Positions 43,417-51,326 of a stretch of DNA of 64,000 nucleotides are shown in pieces (within the stretch, counting starts at the first letter, position 1; every line of letters begins with the position of its first letter). The notes beneath the pieces are model-generated. The model ran no database searches. It was not told the DNA's origin and was given only the letters and a program-made list of their open reading frames with translations. Both the position numbers and the translations under genes were made by a program. Origin of the DNA: Bacteroidales bacterium KHT7. GTDB taxonomy: Bacteria; Bacteroidota; Bacteroidia; Bacteroidales; Bacteroidaceae. Location: the NCBI GenBank assembly GCA_900102385.1, contig FNBQ01000010.1, forward strand, positions 64,953-128,952, in the 5' to 3' direction.

Positions 43417-44889
43417 ATGAACAAGATGATACATATTGCAGAAGAGGCAGCACGCTGTCTGCTCTGCGCCGATGCTCCGTGCAGCAAGGCTTGCCAGAAT
43501 GGCGACCCTGCCCGTGCCATAAGAGCCATACGATTTGACAATGCCGAACAGGCCGGCCGATGGGTTGCCGACTGTACCGATGATGAACTTGAAAAGGCTG
43601 AGCAGGCGTGCATCCATTACGACCGCCCGATACGCATTCGCCAGTTGGTTGGTGCTTTGCCAAGAGTCGGAAAGGCAGCTGGCGAGGTTCATCCGTCGCT
43701 TGCCATAGACTTTTGCGGATTGCGTTGCGAGAATCCGTTCTTCCTTGCCTCGTCGGCAATCTGCACAAATTACGACATGGTGGCGCGTGCCTTCGACATG
43801 GGGTGGGCGGGCGTGTTCTACAAGACCGTCTGCCTCGACGATATTAACGAGGTTTCGCCGCGCTTCGATGCCGTTGGCGAGTATAGGCAGGGCGATTTCT
43901 TCGGCTTCAGAAATATGGAGCAACTGTCTGAAAATCCGGCAGATGTGGATTTCGACATCCTTCATCGGCTAAAACAGAATTATCCTACGAAGATTGTCGT
44001 GGCAAGCATCATGGGGCGAACCGAGGAGGAGTGGATTGAACTGGCTGAGATGGCTGAGAGAGCCGGCGTTGACGCCGTTGAACTGAACTTCTCGTGTCCT
44101 CAGATGCGACTTTCGGGCTTGGGCTCGGACGTGGGGCAGAATCCCGAACTTGTAACATTCTACACGGCTTATGTAAAGCGGAAAGTAAATATCCCGGTAA
44201 TTCCGAAGATGACGCCTAACATAACGCAGATAAACCAGCCTGCCATGGGCGCATATTTTGCCGGAGCTGATGCCATATCGGCAATAAACACAATAAAGTC
44301 GGTAACGATGGGCGAAAGGGCTGCCGTGTCCGACCGCAAGACCATCTCGGGCTATTCTGGTCGTGCAATAAAGCCGATAGCGCAGCGCTTCATTCTCGAA
44401 ATGGCAAAGAACCAGATAATGAAAAACGTGCAGTTCAGCGGCATTGGCGGAATTGAGACGTGGCGCGATGCCTTGGAATACATTCAACTTGGCTGCCGAA
44501 ACGTGCAGGTTTGCACGGCCGTGATGCAATATGGCTACCGCATCATCGACGACTTCATATCTGGCTTGCAGCATTACATGAGTGTGCGCGGAATAAGCAG
44601 TCTTGCCACCCTCGTGGGCGAGGAACTCAGCCGGTTTGTAACGCCGAACGAACTGGACCGCGAGACCGTTGTTCTGCCAAAGATTGACCGCTCGAAGTGC
44701 GTAGGCTGCGGCAGGTGCTACACGTCGTGTAGGGATGGCGGACATCAGGCTATCGGTTTTGATTACGAAACGCGCCAGCCTAATATTGTCGGCACAAAGT
44801 GCGTAGGCTGCCACCTGTGCCGCCTTGTCTGTCCTACCGGAGCGATAGGCACGACAAAGCGTTTCGGAAAACCGCAGCAGTCGCGTTGA
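43417..44889 (+). CDS. preA: PreA-type dihydropyrimidine dehydrogenase subunit with extra N-terminal Fe-S region
   Basis: 490 residues. The N-terminal about 90 residues carry CLLCADAPCSKAC, a four-Cys cluster site like the Fe-S domain of DPD or PreT. The FMN TIM barrel follows, with ASIMGRTEEEWIELA, ELNFSCPQM, GLGSDVGQNPELV, PKMTPN, TISGYSGRAIKPIA and SGIGGIETW. Two ferredoxin motifs close the protein: CVGCGRCYTSCRDGGHQAI and CVGCHLCRLVCPTGAI. It reduces uracil/thymine or the reverse, with a partner flavoprotein. The usual PreT gene is not adjacent, and the N-terminal cluster may replace part of it. It follows the secreted hydrolase by six bases. Confidence 0.9.
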   Translation: MNKMIHIAEEAARCLLCADAPCSKACQNGDPARAIRAIRFDNAEQAGRWVADCTDDELEKAEQACIHYDRPIRIRQLVGALPRVGKAAGEVHPSLAIDFCGLRCENPFFLASSAICTNYDMVARAFDMGWAGVFYKTVCLDDINEVSPRFDAVGEYRQGDFFGFRNMEQLSENPADVDFDILHRLKQNYPTKIVVASIMGRTEEEWIELAEMAERAGVDAVELNFSCPQMRLSGLGSDVGQNPELVTFYTAYVKRKVNIPVIPKMTPNITQINQPAMGAYFAGADAISAINTIKSVTMGERAAVSDRKTISGYSGRAIKPIAQRFILEMAKNQIMKNVQFSGIGGIETWRDALEYIQLGCRNVQVCTAVMQYGYRIIDDFISGLQHYMSVRGISSLATLVGEELSRFVTPNELDRETVVLPKIDRSKCVGCGRCYTSCRDGGHQAIGFDYETRQPNIVGTKCVGCHLCRLVCPTGAIGTTKRFGKPQQSR

Positions 44890-44914
44890 CCGAACTTTAC
44901 AATTCATGGTAGGC

Positions 44915-45296
44915 AATTTTGAAGGTTGAAAGATGAAAGAAAATTGTGAATTGTCAACTGAGAGTTGTCAATTAGTTTTTTCAATTTTCAACTTTCAACT
45001 TTCTCTAAAGAAATTGTGAATTGTCAACTGTCAATTGTGAATTATAATCGGCTTTCTTCCTCGTACCTTGAACGTACCTTCCCCGTAGCTTCCCCGTTCC
45101 TACCCCGTAGCTACCACGTACCTTGCGGCTTACTTCTTCGAACCTTGCCCGTAGCTACTCCGTATCTTTTCCGAACCTTTCGGCTTGTTATCCCTTTACT
45201 ATCCCCTTGCTATCCCCTTACTATCGGCTTGCTTGCCTCTATCAGGAATCTATGTTGACGCGATTTTTCAACTTTCAACTCTCTTTCAAGTTCTAA
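44915..45296. repeat. Heptad arrays flanking an 11-bp-period tandem array
   Basis: Heptads (TTGAAAG, CAATTGT, TTTCAAC types) occupy 44915-45050 and 45262-45296. Between them, about 45056-45240 splits cleanly into 11-bp units such as CGTAGCTTCCC, CGTAGCTACCA, CGAACCTTGCC, CTATCCCCTTG and CTATCCCCTTA. About 16 degenerate units run without a break in register. There is no gene. Confidence 0.85.
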
Positions 45297-46732
45297 TTGT
45301 CGGTTTTCAAACGAGAGAGGAGTTTCAGTAGAACGTGCCAGATGTCGTCAACAGTCTTTAGTTCAACGCGCTCGTTGGCTGAATGAGGCTCTACGATGCG
45401 CGGACCTATGCTGGCAATCTGTATGCCCGGATAGTGTTGTACAAAGAAACCTGCTTCGAGCACAAAGTGCATCGCCACCATGCGCGGACGCCAGCCAAGC
45501 ACGTCGAGAAACGTGTCGCTTGTTAGTTGCAGAAAAGGCGACTGCTGGTCTTCTTGCCATGCCGGGGCCGACATTACCGTCTCCGATGCTGCTCCGACAG
45601 ATGCGAACGTGTCTGAAATCTCTTTGCTTAGCCGTTGCATTTCGCCGTCGATGAAACTGCGAGTGTGGGTGCTGACGAGAATATGGTCGCTCTCCGTACG
45701 TATTCGTCCTATGTTGTTCGATGTCTCCACCGTGTCCTGCATCTTGTCGCTCATCCTTACAACGCCCTGTGGAATCCTATCCAGACATCTCAGAAGAGCC
45801 TCTGAAGTCTCCTTCGGGATAACCGCCTGTTTAGGTTCGCATGGCTCTGCCGTACAACGTATTTTTTTGTCTGATGATGCGTATTCTTCTTTCAGCCAAT
45901 CATTTAAACGAGTTGTATTGTAATCCAATATCTGTCTTTCGCCCGATGGAATACAGACGGTAATATCGGCCGAAGATGCAATAGAAGCGTTAGCCTCGCC
46001 AACCTCAATACAGCCTATGCGCACATCCGCCTCGCTTGATATTGCAGACAAGAGCCTTTTGGCGGCAACCACGGCACTACATCGCCCCTTGTTGATGTCT
46101 ACGCCCGAATGACCGCCAAGACCGCCTTCTATACGGATGCGATACCATAGAAATGCTCCGTCGGGGGCTTGTTCGGGCTTCATCGGCAGTCTGTGCAGTT
46201 GCAGACATGCGCCGGCAGCACCAGTCGTAATGGTGTCGTAGTCCTCCGAGTCGAGGTTTATAACTTTGCGGCCATGGATAAAATCCCTCGACAGTTGGGC
46301 TGCTCCCGACATGCCGTCCTCCTCGTTTGTGGTGGTTATGACCTCAAGGGCAGGATGCTCGATGTTGCCGCTCTCTAAAACAGCAAGTGCCATTGACAGG
46401 CCAATGCCGTTGTCTGCTCCCAGCGAAGTGCCACGCGCCTTCATCCAGCCATTCTCAACATACGCGTCTATCGGGTGGCTTAACGGATTATCCATGCCAA
46501 CGCAAACCATGTCCATGTGGTTTAGCAGAACAATGGTTTCGGAGGTCTCGTAGCCCGGAGTGGCAGCCTTGCGGATGACAACGCAGTTCTCTGCATCGCG
46601 TTCATAATCAAGATGCAGACGCTCTGCAAACTGGCATAGATAGTCGGCTACACGCTCCTCATGATGCGAGGGGCGCGGAATCTGGTTCAGTTCCTTGAAT
46701 ATCTGAAAAACTCTTTCTGTTGTCGGAATCAT
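45293..46732 (-). CDS. pepD: Cytosol non-specific dipeptidase (aminoacyl-histidine dipeptidase, M20)
   Basis: 479 residues. M20 co-catalytic zinc ligands are in order: LLNHMDMVCVG (His, Asp), GTSLGADNGIG (bridging Asp), TTNEEDGMSG (Glu-Glu), NLDSEDYD (Asp), and EPHSANERVELK (His). The dimerisation lid domain lies at about residues 190-390. It cleaves Xaa-His and other dipeptides in the cytoplasm. Monocistronic with its own promoter; the last codons run into heptad-repeat sequence. Confidence 0.93.
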   Translation of the reverse strand: MIPTTERVFQIFKELNQIPRPSHHEERVADYLCQFAERLHLDYERDAENCVVIRKAATPGYETSETIVLLNHMDMVCVGMDNPLSHPIDAYVENGWMKARGTSLGADNGIGLSMALAVLESGNIEHPALEVITTTNEEDGMSGAAQLSRDFIHGRKVINLDSEDYDTITTGAAGACLQLHRLPMKPEQAPDGAFLWYRIRIEGGLGGHSGVDINKGRCSAVVAAKRLLSAISSEADVRIGCIEVGEANASIASSADITVCIPSGERQILDYNTTRLNDWLKEEYASSDKKIRCTAEPCEPKQAVIPKETSEALLRCLDRIPQGVVRMSDKMQDTVETSNNIGRIRTESDHILVSTHTRSFIDGEMQRLSKEISDTFASVGAASETVMSAPAWQEDQQSPFLQLTSDTFLDVLGWRPRMVAMHFVLEAGFFVQHYPGIQIASIGPRIVEPHSANERVELKTVDDIWHVLLKLLSRLKTDN

Positions 46733-46758
46733 ATTTTTTCTTGTTGATACTTACGAGA

Positions 46759-46766
46759 CAAAAATA
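46759..46766 (-). promoter_or_regulatory. -7 box of pepD
   Basis: Minus-strand TATTTTTG, 26 bases before the start. It is back to back with the promoter at 46809. Confidence 0.6.
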
Positions 46767-46808
46767 TGAAAAATTCCTCCTTTTTCGGAAAGTAAAATGA
46801 TTATTTTT

Positions 46809-46816
46809 TATATTTG
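46809..46816 (+). promoter_or_regulatory. -7 box of the PheC-like lipoprotein gene
   Basis: TATATTTG, 50 bases before ATG 46867. Confidence 0.6.
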
Positions 46817-46866
46817 CAGATAATGTTTGTATGATGGTAAATTTTAGACGACTTAACAATATTATT

Positions 46867-48036
46867 ATGAAACAGAATTCTTTATTGCATCTGATGGCAA
46901 TCGTGCTTGTTGTGGCAATGAGCATGGGGCTAATATCGTGTAGCAATAATGACAAAACTGCTGGGCAGACCGATGTCTCAGCCCTTGCCGATAGGGTGTG
47001 GGAATTCAGTCGGACGCATCCCGACGGCTTCACGCTCGACATTAGCACTATGACGGAGCCGACGCAGGGTATAGCCGTCGGTTATGCCGCCACGCAGAAT
47101 AGCCATTCGCGCAGCCAACTCGACAAGGTTGTTGCTCATGCGTTGCAGAACGACGGATTTGTTGGAGGATGGTACAACAGTTCCGACGGACTTTACTACT
47201 TCGACAGCACGCGTCTCTTCCCCGAGAATCAGCTCAAGGAAGCCATCGAGTTTGGAAAGAAAAACGGTCAGAATTCAATATTTATCCTGTCTTCTTTTAC
47301 CGAAATTCCACTTGAGGGGAAAGTTGCAGAAATAGTTAACCGTGGAATGTTGATTGTCGGCACAACGGGCGATTACCGTCCTCTCTCTTTCCGTGAGCCT
47401 GATGGCAGATATTGGGGATTCGGAATCGAGATGGCAGAAGAAATTGCCACGCAACTGGGCGTTGGCATAAAGTTCGTGCCAACCTCATGGCCAACGCTTT
47501 CAGCCGATGTGCAGGCCGAACCGCAACTGTTCGACATGGCTGTCGGCGGCATAACCATTACCGATGCACGCAAGCAGCAGATGCTTATGAGCGACGGCTA
47601 TCTGGCTAACGGCAAGACGATTCTCTGCCGAGCAACCGAAAAAGAACGTTACCAGTCGCTTGCCGACATCAACCGTCCCGAGGTGCGTGTGATGGTTAAT
47701 CCCGGCGGATTGAACGAAAAGTTTGCCCGCGAAAATCTTACTCGCGCAACCATAATTGTGCATCAGCAGAACGAGGAGATACCATCGCTCGTTGCAAGTG
47801 GCGATGCCGACGTGATGATTACGGAAATAACCGAAGCCCCGTGGTATGTAAACAACGACTCTCGTCTTGCTGCACCATTGTTGTCGCAGCCATTCACTCA
47901 TGGCGAAATAGGTGTGCTTATGCGTCAGGGACAAGACGATCTTCTCGCCTTTGTAAATGCTGTTATTGTCCGAATGAAGTCCGATGGCTCGCTTCGTCGT
48001 TTGCACGAAAAATATGGACTTGTATATTCATATTGA
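46867..48036 (+). CDS. Composite lipoprotein with C-terminal PheC-like (SBP_bac_3) domain
   Basis: 389 residues from ATG 46867, chosen because it directly starts the lipoprotein signal (lipobox GLISC). Residues about 30-145 (RTHPDGFTLDISTMTEP ... VGGWYNSSDGLYYFDS) form a domain I do not recognise. Residues about 155-389 are an SBP_bac_3 fold with TTGDYRPLSFREPDGRY, PTSWPTLSADV, GGITITDARKQQ, VNPGGLNEKFARENL and VASGDADVMITEITEAPWY. This is closer to periplasmic cyclohexadienyl dehydratase (PheC) than to amino-acid binding proteins. No ABC transporter genes are adjacent, which favours an enzyme. The substrate (prephenate or arogenate) is inferred. Confidence 0.75.
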   Translation: MKQNSLLHLMAIVLVVAMSMGLISCSNNDKTAGQTDVSALADRVWEFSRTHPDGFTLDISTMTEPTQGIAVGYAATQNSHSRSQLDKVVAHALQNDGFVGGWYNSSDGLYYFDSTRLFPENQLKEAIEFGKKNGQNSIFILSSFTEIPLEGKVAEIVNRGMLIVGTTGDYRPLSFREPDGRYWGFGIEMAEEIATQLGVGIKFVPTSWPTLSADVQAEPQLFDMAVGGITITDARKQQMLMSDGYLANGKTILCRATEKERYQSLADINRPEVRVMVNPGGLNEKFARENLTRATIIVHQQNEEIPSLVASGDADVMITEITEAPWYVNNDSRLAAPLLSQPFTHGEIGVLMRQGQDDLLAFVNAVIVRMKSDGSLRRLHEKYGLVYSY

Positions 48037-48112
48037 AACTTTGAACTTGAAAAATGAAAGTTCTGAATTTGTGATAAATCGTGTGGAAAATATTCTTTTG
48101 GTAAATACAAAA

Positions 48113-48246
48113 TGGTGGGTAGAAAGAAGGTAGGAAGAAGGTAGCAAGATGGAAGCAAGAAGGAAGGTTGATTCAAGATAGATTCAAGCAAGGGGATAGC
48201 AAGGGGATAGTAAGAGGATAGTAAGAGGGAAGGTTCGACTAAGCGT
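48113..48246. repeat. 11-bp-period tandem array, opposite orientation
   Basis: The sequence divides into successive 11-mers GGTAGAAAGAA, GGTAGGAAGAA, GGTAGCAAGAT, GGAAGCAAGAA, TCAAGATAGAT, TCAAGCAAGGG, GATAGCAAGGG, GATAGTAAGAG (twice) and so on. Its reverse complement is of the same kind as the array at 45056-45240. Confidence 0.85.
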
Positions 48247-48541
48247 ATTGATCCTTCTTTCCAAATAAGCTGTCCGTCGTTTGTAAAATCCCGAACGAAT
48301 CCCGAAGGCATCCCGAATGGGATTTGGCAGCAAGCAAACAAAGTTCGTGCGCGGTATTGTCTGATATCAATATGGATGTTTTACTTGAAAAAACAAAATA
48401 TAAATACATTTTTTCTTGATTTTAATAATGATTAATTAGCGATTGGTGTATAGTGTCCTTTTATAAAATATTAAATAAATATGTATGTTTCTTAATAAAT
48501 ATTAAAATAAGTTAAATATGTTGGCTAAAAAATCTTATTGC

Positions 48542-48572
48542 TTTGATTTTTGTTGATGAATTATTAGTTTTG
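48542..48572 (+). promoter_or_regulatory. Promoter of the BspA-like gene at 48610
   Basis: -33 TTTG (48542-48545), a 19-bp spacer and -7 TAGTTTTG (48565-48572). Confidence 0.65.
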
Positions 48573-48609
48573 CACCAGATTTTGTTAAATTATTAAAATA
48601 TTAAGAAGA

Positions 48610-49653
48610 GTGAAGAAATTATTACTTAGTGTAATGCTTGTGCTGCCTATGGTGGCAAGTGCTTATGATGCCAAAGTGGATGGCATTTATTACAACTTTG
48701 ATAAGCAGAAGAAAACTGCTGAAGTAACTTACAAGGGTGAATGGGATCATGATTATTATGATGCCGTTAAAATACCTAAGGTTGTAAAATACGAAGGGGG
48801 AGAGTATGCTGTAACAAAAATAGGAAAAAAGGCTTTTAAAAGTTGTTATAGCTTGGTTTCTGTAGAGATTCCTAACAGTGTTACTGTGATAGAAAAAAGT
48901 GCTTTCAATGGTACTGGTATAACTTCTATAACAATCCCTAATAGCGTAAAGGAGATTGGGGAAGGTGCTTTTTCTAGTTGCGAGTCATTGACTTCTATAA
49001 AGATACCTAACAGTGTAACTGTGATGAGTGACGGACTTTTGTCTGGTTGCTATGCATTAACCGATGTTACAATTGGAAAGAGTGTAAAAGATATAAAGGA
49101 CAATGTTTTTAGAGAATGTACTCATCTGACTTCGGTTAATATACCTGAGGGTGTAGAGTCTATCGGTGGAAATGCTTTTTATGGCTGTTCAAGATTGTCT
49201 TCTGTAACCCTGCCAAAGACTCTTAAGAAGATTGGTTTTTCTGCTTTTTTCATGGATGAAAAGTTGAAAACAATATATTGCTATGCCGAAAATGTTCCAG
49301 AGGCAGATCTCTATATTTTTGATGGTGTACCAGCAACAATATATGTACCTGCTGCATCTGTTGCAAAGTATAAGAGTACAGAGCCTTGGAGTTGGAAGAC
49401 GATTAAACCTTTGGCTGATAACACTACTGCTGTAAGCGTTGTTTCTTCAAATTGCAGCATCGTGGCAAGTGATGGAGTGGTAACGGTTGCTGGCGAGACT
49501 GACGGTTTGGACATAACCGTTTATAGCGTTGGAGGTCAGTTGCTTGGTAAGGCTGTTGTGAAAAATGGCGTTGCTGAGGTTGATACAAAGCTTCAGTCAG
49601 GTTCTGTAGTAATTGTTAAGGTTGGTCAGAAGAGTGTGAAAGTAGTTCTTTAA
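48610..49653 (+). CDS. BspA-like leucine-rich repeat surface protein (divergent copy)
   Basis: 347 residues with a GTG start at 48610, which begins an exact signal peptide (MKKLLLSVMLVLPMVASA). The lead-in VDGIYYNFDKQKKTAEVTY and six to seven 23-residue LRR_5 units (NSVKEIGEGAFSSCESLTSI) follow. A TIYVPAASVAKYKSTEPW segment precedes a C-terminal sorting-like domain (DITVYSVGGQLLGKAV ... VKVVL). It has the same layout as the 4019-5731 protein, but its repeats differ from one another, so it is an older, non-expanding paralogue. Monocistronic, with a clear promoter and terminator. Confidence 0.9.
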   Translation: MKKLLLSVMLVLPMVASAYDAKVDGIYYNFDKQKKTAEVTYKGEWDHDYYDAVKIPKVVKYEGGEYAVTKIGKKAFKSCYSLVSVEIPNSVTVIEKSAFNGTGITSITIPNSVKEIGEGAFSSCESLTSIKIPNSVTVMSDGLLSGCYALTDVTIGKSVKDIKDNVFRECTHLTSVNIPEGVESIGGNAFYGCSRLSSVTLPKTLKKIGFSAFFMDEKLKTIYCYAENVPEADLYIFDGVPATIYVPAASVAKYKSTEPWSWKTIKPLADNTTAVSVVSSNCSIVASDGVVTVAGETDGLDITVYSVGGQLLGKAVVKNGVAEVDTKLQSGSVVIVKVGQKSVKVVL

Positions 49654-49677
49654 TAAAGTAATATATTTTGGTTAATG

Positions 49678-49714
49678 AAAAAGGCCGTATCTGAAAATGG
49701 TGCGGTCTTTTTTA
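49678..49714 (+). terminator. Terminator of the BspA-like gene
   Basis: AAAAAGGCCGTATC ... GGTGCGGTCTTTTTT hairpin with a T run, just after the stop. Confidence 0.75.
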
Positions 49715-49882
49715 TGCCATTTCCGAAAGGTCGATAAAAAGCCTAGATTATGGAGGTCGTGTTCTAATCTTATCTTAGAGAGAACTTTTGTAAAAAAATG
49801 GAAAAGATATTTTTTTATGTTTATTTTATATTTTTTTGATAAATATTTTAATGATTATTCTTTAATATTTGAAATATTGTGT

Positions 49883-50163
49883 TATTTTTGCAGTCGAAAA
49901 AAATAGAAAGTTGTTTTAAATACTTCATTCTTTTACTTAATTAAATAAATTGGGGCGTTTGTAATTCGGATATGTTGGGGACAGAGAGCGTGAAACGTAA
50001 GCAACCGCCTTAAACACGATAGATTAAACAAAAAATGATTATGACAATTGGAGTTTCTCATGGTTTTATGGGAAACACATAAGGCATACAGCCTGTATTG
50101 TCCGCTGTGTTCAATAATGCGGCGAGTCTCTTCAATCTAACATCAGTGAAATCACTAACTTTT
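49883..50163 (+). promoter_or_regulatory. Promoter and long leader of the RHS operon
   Basis: TATTTTTG (49883-49890) is the best -7 box. The first confident start codon is at 50164, so the leader would be about 265 nt. It contains GGGGCGTTTG, GTTGGGGACAGAGAGCG and GCAACCGCC segments able to pair, but no known riboswitch was recognised. A TTG-initiated extension of the next gene back to 50098 is possible but would precede the signal peptide. Confidence 0.45.
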
Positions 50164-51321
50164 ATGTCTATGATAAGTAAACAAAAAGAAAAACAACAAC
50201 TGAGGTTTGCATGCGGTGCGTTGCTTTGCAGCCTCGTCTGTGTGCATCATGCGAGTGCGCAGACCATTACCAAGCCGCTGAACAGCTACCGTGTCGGTGA
50301 TGAGATTACGCGGCTTCGCGTACCTTACGTCGAACCCGGAAGCAAGGGCGAGAACTGCATCTGGGAGTATGACGGTAGCGTGTCGAACGCAAAGGAGTGC
50401 AAACTAACGGTAAGCACGGAGAACGGCGCGATAATCTGCCTTGAAAACCACAATCTTTATCACTATTCCATTAAGGGCGACAGCCTTGTGAGCAACGGCT
50501 TCGAGAACCGTACGACGAGGCTCGACTACCTGAGCGGTCAGCCTGTCCTGAAATATCCGTTTGCCTACGGCGACAGCATCGGTGGATATTATTGCGGCAA
50601 GGGCGTTTATTCCGACCGCCTTGCGCTTTTCGTGTGGGGCAAGAGCTATACCGTTGCCGACGGCAAGGGCGTTCTGGTAAACGGAAACGACACGCTCCGT
50701 AACATCGTCCGCACTCATCAGCACATCGAGTTCAGACGCAAGACACCAGTCGTTTCGCAAAGCGGCGGGATCAACCTGTACGACAGCGAAGACTCGATAA
50801 AGGCTGCAATGGACAGCATTTCGGCAGGCATGAGTGAGGACAGATACCGCTGGTACATGGCAGGCTACCGCTATCCTGTAATGGAGAGTGTCAGTTACAG
50901 CCGCATCACGGCAGACGGTACAGAGCCGTACAGCAGCATGACCTACATGTTCCTTCCCGACGAGCAGAAGGCAACGCTCCAGCCAGACCGCGAGAACGAG
51001 CACGTACGCGAGGCTCTTGCAAGCAACGGCGGCGGAAATACTGGCGAGAATCAGGCGGACAACTTCCCTGTCGATTTGTCGGACATTGAGGCAGGAGCAG
51101 ACGGCAAGTCCATCAGTTTCAGTTATAATTTGAGCGAAAGCGGAAGCGTATCGTTCTGTGTCTACGATTCCAACAGCCGACTGATATCTTCGGTAAGCCA
51201 CGGCTCGCAGCCAGAAGGAACATACACCGAGCACCTGACGCTAAAATGTGCTCCTAACGGCAGTGTAATGCTGCACACCATTGTGAACGGACAAAGCAAG
51301 ATTGTTAAAGTTAAGATGTAA
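50164..51321 (+). CDS. Secreted protein upstream of RHS genes, sorting-domain C-terminus
   Basis: 385 residues from ATG 50164 (ATG 50170 is equally possible). The signal peptide runs through FACGALLCSLVCVHHASAQ. The middle is a beta-rich region without recognised domains (ITKPLNSYRVGDEITRLRV, YPVMESVSYSRI). The last about 75 residues (ISFSYNLSESGSVSFCVYDS ... SKIVKVKM) resemble a type-A C-terminal sorting domain. It is six bases upstream of the first RHS-type protein. This suggests that it is exported with, or helps to display, the RHS proteins; the role is inferred. Confidence 0.78.
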   Translation: MSMISKQKEKQQLRFACGALLCSLVCVHHASAQTITKPLNSYRVGDEITRLRVPYVEPGSKGENCIWEYDGSVSNAKECKLTVSTENGAIICLENHNLYHYSIKGDSLVSNGFENRTTRLDYLSGQPVLKYPFAYGDSIGGYYCGKGVYSDRLALFVWGKSYTVADGKGVLVNGNDTLRNIVRTHQHIEFRRKTPVVSQSGGINLYDSEDSIKAAMDSISAGMSEDRYRWYMAGYRYPVMESVSYSRITADGTEPYSSMTYMFLPDEQKATLQPDRENEHVREALASNGGGNTGENQADNFPVDLSDIEAGADGKSISFSYNLSESGSVSFCVYDSNSRLISSVSHGSQPEGTYTEHLTLKCAPNGSVMLHTIVNGQSKIVKVKM

Positions 51322-51326
51322 AAAAG

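Noticed and set aside
44965..45258. 97-residue plus-strand frame through the 7-bp and 11-bp repeats
   Set aside because: The peptide is simply translated repeat (an 11-nt period gives an 11-residue pseudo-period) and it has no start context or homologous motif.
46867..48036. Amino-acid ABC transporter receptor
   Set aside because: The fold is the same, but the motifs are closer to PheC and no permease or ATPase gene is adjacent.
47925..48341. 138-residue minus-strand frame over the 11-bp array
   Set aside because: It overlaps the 3' end of the PheC-like gene and reads repeat sequence; same artefact as at 44965.
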